This document shows positions 6,052 to 9,126 of a stretch of 9,126 bases of DNA, piece after piece. The stretch's first letter is position 1. Each line of letters starts with the position of its first letter. The notes beneath the pieces were generated by a model. It searched no databases. It was not told where the DNA came from and worked only from the letters and a program-made list of their open reading frames with translations. The stretch comes from Desulfurococcales archaeon (GTDB taxonomy: Archaea > Thermoproteota > Thermoprotei_A > Sulfolobales > Desulfurococcaceae), in the NCBI GenBank assembly GCA_027028805.1, contig JALVHX010000191.1, positions 1 through 9,126 on the forward strand, in the 5' to 3' direction. Made by a program: the position numbers and the translations under genes.

Positions 6052-6318
6052 GTGAGCAACGAGGTTGAGAAGCGCGTGGTTGAGCAGCCTGAGATCAATA
6101 TTATAGAGGAGATAGGGTTTCCCGCCGAGGTAATACAGATCATTGGGAGAACGGGCGTGACCGGGGAGATCACGCAGGTTCGTGTAAGGGTTCTCGAGGG
6201 AAGGGACAGGGGGAGAATTATTACTAGAAACGTTAAGGGGCCGGTCAGGATAGGCGATATCCTTATACTGCGTGAGACCGAGAGGGAGGCTAGAAGGCTG
6301 AGCAGTAGACGTAGGTGA
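6052..6318 (+). CDS. rps28e: Small ribosomal subunit protein eS28
   Basis: S28e is a small OB-fold protein near the mRNA exit/E-site side of the 30S platform. Diagnostic stretches are [20 protein letters not shown] at residues 24-43, [20 protein letters not shown] at 49-68 and the C-terminal [11 protein letters not shown]. From GTG 6052 the protein is 88 residues, slightly longer than the common 70-80 because of an N-terminal tail ([19 protein letters not shown]). An ATG at 6025 in the same frame would add MLALGEGCA, which is unlike the family and contains the Shine-Dalgarno site, so I reject it; given the promoter position a near-leaderless start there cannot be wholly excluded. It has its own TATA box and is followed directly by rpl24e, 26 bases downstream, presumably in the same transcript. 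Confidence 0.95.
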   Translation: MSNEVEKRVVEQPEINIIEEIGFPAEVIQIIGRTGVTGEITQVRVRVLEGRDRGRIITRNVKGPVRIGDILILRETEREARRLSSRRR

Positions 6319-6330
6319 AGAAATGTAAAA

Positions 6331-6337
6331 GGAGGTG
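6331..6337 (+). promoter_or_regulatory. Shine-Dalgarno site deciding the rpl24e start
   Basis: GGAGGTG, a near-perfect match to the archaeal 16S tail, lies 7 bases before GTG 6345. It shows that the open frame beginning at GTG 6315 is longer than the gene. Confidence 0.8.
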
Positions 6338-6344
6338 CATCCTA

Positions 6345-6527
6345 GTGCCCCGTATAGTGCATTGTAGCTTCTGTGGCCGCGAAATAGAGCCCGGCACAGG
6401 CATCATGTATGTCAAAAACGATGGCACAATCCTCTGGTTCTGTAGCCGTAAATGTTACAAGAACTATCTCATCCTCCGCCGCGATGCCCGTAAGCTGAAA
6501 TGGGCATCGCTTAGGAGGACGCGTTGA
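6345..6527 (+). CDS. rpl24e: Large ribosomal subunit protein eL24
   Basis: L24e is a small zinc-binding protein of the 50S subunit interface. The 60-residue product starts [18 protein letters not shown], the standard archaeal N-terminus, and carries the four zinc ligands Cys7, Cys10, Cys33 and Cys37 (CxxC...CxxxC) followed by [15 protein letters not shown]. The start is GTG 6345, with a strong Shine-Dalgarno site 7 bases upstream. The open frame extends back to GTG 6315, overlapping the rps28e stop, but the extra ten residues (basic, Cys-containing) merely translate the ribosome binding site region. Gene order rpl7ae-rps28e-rpl24e-ndk is a conserved archaeal arrangement. Confidence 0.95.
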   Translation: MPRIVHCSFCGREIEPGTGIMYVKNDGTILWFCSRKCYKNYLILRRDARKLKWASLRRTR

Positions 6528-6548
6528 CGAGTAGAGTAAGGCTATACA

Positions 6549-6557
6549 TTCTTTTAT
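6549..6557 (+). terminator. Candidate T-rich terminator after rpl24e
   Basis: The pyrimidine-rich stretch TTCTTTTAT lies 20 bases after the rpl24e stop, without a hairpin, which fits intrinsic termination in archaea. It precedes the ndk promoter. Confidence 0.3.
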
Positions 6558-6604
6558 CCAATATATAGTTGGTGTTTCCCACAAAATTGTCCCCGATATA
6601 ACGC

Positions 6605-6616
6605 CATAAAAAATAA
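6605..6616 (+). promoter_or_regulatory. TATA box for ndk
   Basis: CATAAAAAATAA predicts a start of transcription near 6637 and a leader of about 50 bases before ndk, which carries GGAGGC at 6677-6682. The gap from 6528 to 6690 therefore separates ndk from the ribosomal genes as its own unit. Confidence 0.6.
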
Positions 6617-6690
6617 TACTAGAACGCGTTGATCCCCTTAGATTCGGTGCTTCTCGCGGGAAAACAACCTGTGTAGGGAGGCTGGTTGTG

Positions 6691-7110
6691 ATGGGGGTTG
6701 AGAGAACTCTGCTCATGATAAAGCCTGACGGTGTTAGAAGGGGGCTTGTAGGAGAGATAATAAGCAGGTTTGAGAGAAAGGGTCTCAGAATAAGGGCTCT
6801 GAAAATGTTCCGGTTCACGCGTAGCATGGCTGAGGAATTCTATAGTATGCATAGGGATAAACCGTTCTTCGAGAGCTTGATCAACTTTATCACGAGCGGC
6901 CCCGTCGTAGCCATGGTTCTAGAGGGCGACTCGGCCGTATGCGTGGTAAGAAACATGATAGGGCCCACCGACGGTAGGGAGGCCCCGCCGGGCACTATTC
7001 GTGGAGACTATGCTTTGTCTAAGTCGGAGAACGTTGTGCACGCAAGCGATAGCGTGGAGAACGCTGAGCGTGAAATAGGGATAGTGTTTAGTGAAAACGA
7101 GATATTCTAG
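6691..7110 (+). CDS. ndk: Nucleoside diphosphate kinase
   Basis: NDK transfers the gamma-phosphate between nucleoside tri- and diphosphates through a phosphohistidine and keeps cytoplasmic NTP pools balanced, including GTP used by the neighbouring aIF5B. The 139-residue protein has normal length. Visible motifs are [15 protein letters not shown] at 4-18, [13 protein letters not shown] at 95-107 and the active-site NVVHASDS at 114-121 with His117; Ala in place of the common Gly after the histidine is allowed by the family pattern NxxH[GA]SD. I start at ATG 6691, 8 bases after GGAGGC; a GTG at 6688 directly before it would add one Met and cannot be excluded. It has its own TATA element and ends 6 bases from the stop of infB on the other strand. 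Confidence 0.97.
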   Translation: MGVERTLLMIKPDGVRRGLVGEIISRFERKGLRIRALKMFRFTRSMAEEFYSMHRDKPFFESLINFITSGPVVAMVLEGDSAVCVVRNMIGPTDGREAPPGTIRGDYALSKSENVVHASDSVENAEREIGIVFSENEIF

Positions 7111-7116
7111 GGTTCT

Positions 7117-8922
7117 TCAGAAGCCATAGAATGGATCTTTCTTCCTCTTTATCTTAACGATCTCGTCATACACCATTTTCTCATCGTTGCTGAGCTCGTC
7201 CCAGTACTTGTGTTTCCATGTCTTTGCGTGCTCCTTGGGTATATCTGTATATAGTATATCTCCCTCATCTATGTGTCTTCCAACCATGACTCTGCCGCGA
7301 ATGGATATCGCCACCGCCTGGCCGGCCCTTGCCTCCGGCAGGGACTGGTCCTTATCCTTTATCTGCTGTATAGCGCCGATCCTCACGCCATCGCTTCTCA
7401 TAAGAGGGTAGCCGGGCTTTATAACTCCGCCTAGAACCTCTACGCCCACAATCGCCGGGTTGCTTCTCCGGAACACGTAGCCTGGCAAGATACGTATCTT
7501 GCCGGGCCGTATGAGCTGTGAAAGCTCCCTCATCTTCTCCTCCTCTTTCAGGCGGCGGAGCCACTCGGTATACTCCTCCATTAGCCTATAGATAACGTTG
7601 TGAGAGAAGATCCTGACACCCTCTCGTCTAGCTAGCTCGGCGGCCTCCGGCAGAGTCTTGACGTTGAAGGCTATTATGACCCCATACTCCGGTTTCTTCT
7701 TACGCGACACAGCTGCCTCGAGCACATCGTTCTTTGTTACAGGGCCCACGTCGGCCAGCCTCACCGGGATCTTTTCTCTCCTCAGGGCGGCCACGAGGGC
7801 CTCTAGGGTTCCCAGCGTATCCGCCTTAGCCACCACGCCTATATTGTCTGTGTGAATCCTTATCTCCTCGAGCTCCTCCTCGATCCTCTTCTTGGCCTCC
7901 TCTGCCTCCTCGGTAGACTTCACTGCATAAACCGGTGAGCCGGCCAGAGCCTCCTCGAGGCCGGGCGCCGATATCTTTACCCCCGCCGCGGCATAGACCT
8001 CGTCTACTGGTGTGAAACGCCCCGAGTGGGCCCTCATGTCTTGAAGAGGCCTAGGCATCAGCAGGGCTCTTACACGTGTAACTATGGCGCCCTTTCGTCC
8101 ACCCACCACTATTATGTCGCCGCGCCTCAGCACGCCGTCATAGATCACGACGTCTATAGTTGATCCGAGGCCGGGCTCCTCTTTGACCTCGAGTATTACG
8201 CCGCGGGCCGGCTCGTCGGCGGCCACTAGTTTTTTCTTCATAAACTGCTGCACCAGGCCCGTGAGCAGGGCGAGGAGCTCTGGGACGCCTTCACCTGTAC
8301 GCGCGGACACCGGTACAATCGCCACGGTTCTTCTAAAGTCTCTTACTCGATCAAATCTCTCGGCCTGAAAGCCGAGCTCGTAGAACTGCCCGATCAATCT
8401 ATAGGTAAGTCTCTCGAGATGCTCCTGCACCCTCTTGTCCTGTCTCCTTATTGTCTCCAGGAACGGCGTGTCGGGATAGGGTCTCCACCCACTGATCTTA
8501 TCTATCTTGTTGGCGGCCACTATGAAGGGCACTCTCTTTTCGCGGAGGATCTCTATGCTCTCCCGTGTCTGGGGCTGCATTCCCTCGGTTATGTCGACTA
8601 CCAGTATAGCTATGTCGGCCACGCTTCCTCCGCGTCTACGGAGATTGCTGAAGAGCTCGTGGCCCGGGGTATCTATGAATAGTAGCCCCGGTATCTCGAT
8701 GCGTAGTTTTGGAAAATATTTTCTTAGGGGTTCCGCGACTTTTCTCAGCACGCTCGCGGGCACTATGCTCGCGCCCACATGCTGCGTGATCTCTCCGGGC
8801 TCTTTCTTCGCGACGGCTGTGCCCCGTATCTTGTCGAGAAGGGTTGTTTTGCCGTGATCCACGTGGCCGAGAACAACCACTATGGGTTGCCGCATCCACT
8901 TCTGTTTACCATTATCCACCAT
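7117..8922 (-). CDS. infB: Translation initiation factor aIF5B (IF2 homologue)
   Basis: This GTPase promotes ribosomal subunit joining and initiator tRNA placement. The 601-residue protein has the typical archaeal length without the long eukaryotic N-terminus. GTPase motifs are GHVDHGKT at 19-26 (P-loop), GEITQHVGA at 43-51 (switch I with Thr46), DTPGH at 84-88, NKID at 138-141 and SARTG at 206-210. After it come the beta-barrel domain II (about 225-340), domain III (about 345-455) and the tRNA-binding domain IV, with RPGKIRILPGYVFRRSNPAI around 468-487. There is no intein. ATG 8922 follows GGAGGTGG with a 6-base spacer, and its MxDxxKxKWMRQPIVVVLGHV start fits the family. It lies convergent to ndk (6 bases between stops), an orientation opposite to the one I recall as common for this cluster. 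Confidence 0.98.
   Translation of the reverse strand: MVDNGKQKWMRQPIVVVLGHVDHGKTTLLDKIRGTAVAKKEPGEITQHVGASIVPASVLRKVAEPLRKYFPKLRIEIPGLLFIDTPGHELFSNLRRRGGSVADIAILVVDITEGMQPQTRESIEILREKRVPFIVAANKIDKISGWRPYPDTPFLETIRRQDKRVQEHLERLTYRLIGQFYELGFQAERFDRVRDFRRTVAIVPVSARTGEGVPELLALLTGLVQQFMKKKLVAADEPARGVILEVKEEPGLGSTIDVVIYDGVLRRGDIIVVGGRKGAIVTRVRALLMPRPLQDMRAHSGRFTPVDEVYAAAGVKISAPGLEEALAGSPVYAVKSTEEAEEAKKRIEEELEEIRIHTDNIGVVAKADTLGTLEALVAALRREKIPVRLADVGPVTKNDVLEAAVSRKKKPEYGVIIAFNVKTLPEAAELARREGVRIFSHNVIYRLMEEYTEWLRRLKEEEKMRELSQLIRPGKIRILPGYVFRRSNPAIVGVEVLGGVIKPGYPLMRSDGVRIGAIQQIKDKDQSLPEARAGQAVAISIRGRVMVGRHIDEGDILYTDIPKEHAKTWKHKYWDELSNDEKMVYDEIVKIKRKKDPFYGF
7132..7155 (+). terminator. Pyrimidine-rich tract, candidate end of the ndk transcript
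   Basis: Just past the ndk stop, within the 3' end of the opposing infB gene, the + strand has a T-rich run (CTTTCTTCCTCTTTATCTT, about 7137-7155). It encodes the Lys-rich IKRKKDPFYGF tail of aIF5B on the other strand. Because the intergenic space is only 6 bases, ndk transcripts must end inside infB, and this tract is the obvious candidate. Confidence 0.4.
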
Positions 8923-8928
8923 AAATAA

Positions 8929-8936
8929 CCACCTCC
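8929..8936 (-). promoter_or_regulatory. Shine-Dalgarno site of infB
   Basis: On the - strand GGAGGTGG lies 6 bases before the infB ATG, a near-ideal site that fixes the start at 8922. Confidence 0.85.
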
Positions 8937-8958
8937 TAGGCGGATGGATGAAACCGGG

Positions 8959-8977
8959 TATTTATACATAATATACT
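8959..8977 (-). promoter_or_regulatory. TATA region of the infB promoter
   Basis: On the - strand AGTATATTATG (8977-8967) and TGTATAAATA (8968-8959) are adjacent TATA-like elements. The upstream one predicts a transcription start near 8946 and a short leader of about 24 bases containing the Shine-Dalgarno site; the other would start just at that site. Confidence 0.6.
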
Positions 8978-9022
8978 CTATTAAGCATCACTCTACACAA
9001 CGATTCATTTGGCCAACCATAT

Positions 9023-9032
9023 TTTATATAAA
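9023..9032 (+). promoter_or_regulatory. Strong TATA box facing right
   Basis: TTTATATAAA is a near-perfect archaeal TATA box on the + strand, divergent from infB. Transcription would start near 9054, just inside the right edge of the window, and would drive whatever gene or RNA lies there. Confidence 0.6.
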
Positions 9033-9075
9033 CCAGTAGTATGGGGAATAACTGGCTTAAGGCGGGACAATATCG

Positions 9076-9126
9076 ATGCATGCTGGTGCCTTTGACGGCA
9101 CCGGGGTTGAGTGGATATGCCGGATT
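9076..9126 (+). CDS. Possible start of an unidentified gene, cut by the window edge
   Basis: After the TATA box at 9023-9032 there is an open frame from ATG 9076 (MHAGAFDGTGVEWICRI) to the end of the window and another, in a different frame, from ATG 9080 (MLVPLTAPGLSGYAG). Neither is recognised, and neither has a clear ribosome binding site (AAGGCGGGACA at 9059-9069 is the nearest purine-rich stretch). With 17 residues no product can be named. A hairpin covers the same bases, so a structured RNA rather than a protein gene is also possible. Confidence 0.25.
   Translation, partial: MHAGAFDGTGVEWICRI
9083..9104 (+). repeat. Hairpin CTGGTGCC / GGCACCGG near the right edge
   Basis: GGTGCC at 9085-9090 and GGCACC at 9097-9102 are perfectly complementary with a 6-base loop (TTTGAC); one G-T and one C-G pair extend the stem to 8. 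It lies about 30 bases after the predicted transcription start. It is not followed by a T-run in the window, so it is not a terminator of the usual kind. Confidence 0.5.

Noticed and set aside
6315..6344. Longer rpl24e starting at GTG 6315
   Set aside because: It translates the strong GGAGGTG site, and L24e proteins start at PRxxxCSFCG.
8507..8857. Long + strand frame opposite infB
   Set aside because: It lies opposite the conserved GTPase domain of aIF5B, and its product has no family features.
9041..9079. Protein start at ATG 9041
   Set aside because: It lies only 8 bases after the TATA box, upstream of the predicted transcription start.

Overview
The window looks like a piece of a hyperthermophilic archaeal chromosome, most likely from the Crenarchaeota/Thermoproteota (Desulfurococcales or Pyrodictiales type). 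The basis is the archaeal/eukaryotic-type ribosomal proteins L7Ae, S28e and L24e, an archaeal aIF5B, a GlnRS-like archaeal GluRS with an HLGN signature, a type 2 IPP isomerase closest in my memory to Sulfolobus-type enzymes, ATA/AGG/AGA-rich codon use, TATA-box promoters and GGAGGTG-type ribosome binding sites. I do not assign a genus or species.

Left part (1-5408, all on the + strand): the 3' end of rpsB (ribosomal protein S2), a MEMO1-family protein overlapping it by 4 bases, a 123-base gap with a TATA-like element, then four tightly packed genes. These are an unrecognised 283-aa protein that looks like a GHMP-family kinase with all its nucleotide-binding glycine motifs lost, fni (type 2 isopentenyl diphosphate isomerase), a DUF2118-like protein of unknown function, and gltX (glutamyl-tRNA synthetase). 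They overlap by 23 bases or 38 bases, or are separated by 6, so they probably form one transcript. The arrangement mixes translation genes with isoprenoid (membrane lipid) biosynthesis. From memory, other crenarchaea have a similar rpsB-MEMO-mevalonate kinase-fni-gltX neighbourhood; here the kinase position is held by the degenerate protein.

Middle part (5409-7110, + strand): rpl7ae, rps28e and rpl24e (a ribosomal protein cluster), then ndk. rpl7ae, rps28e and ndk each have their own TATA-like promoter; rpl24e appears cotranscribed with rps28e. For several of these the longest open frame overstates the protein, and ribosome binding sites show later starts.

Right part: infB (aIF5B, the ribosomal subunit joining factor) lies on the - strand, tail to tail with ndk and only 6 bases away. 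The remaining 204 bases upstream of infB hold divergent promoters: one for infB, and a strong TATA element facing right toward an unidentified gene or RNA cut off by the window edge.

No IS elements, CRISPR arrays, tRNA or rRNA genes or phage genes were seen, and there is no gene-free stretch over 300 bases. The item most worth follow-up is the degenerate GHMP-like protein next to fni.
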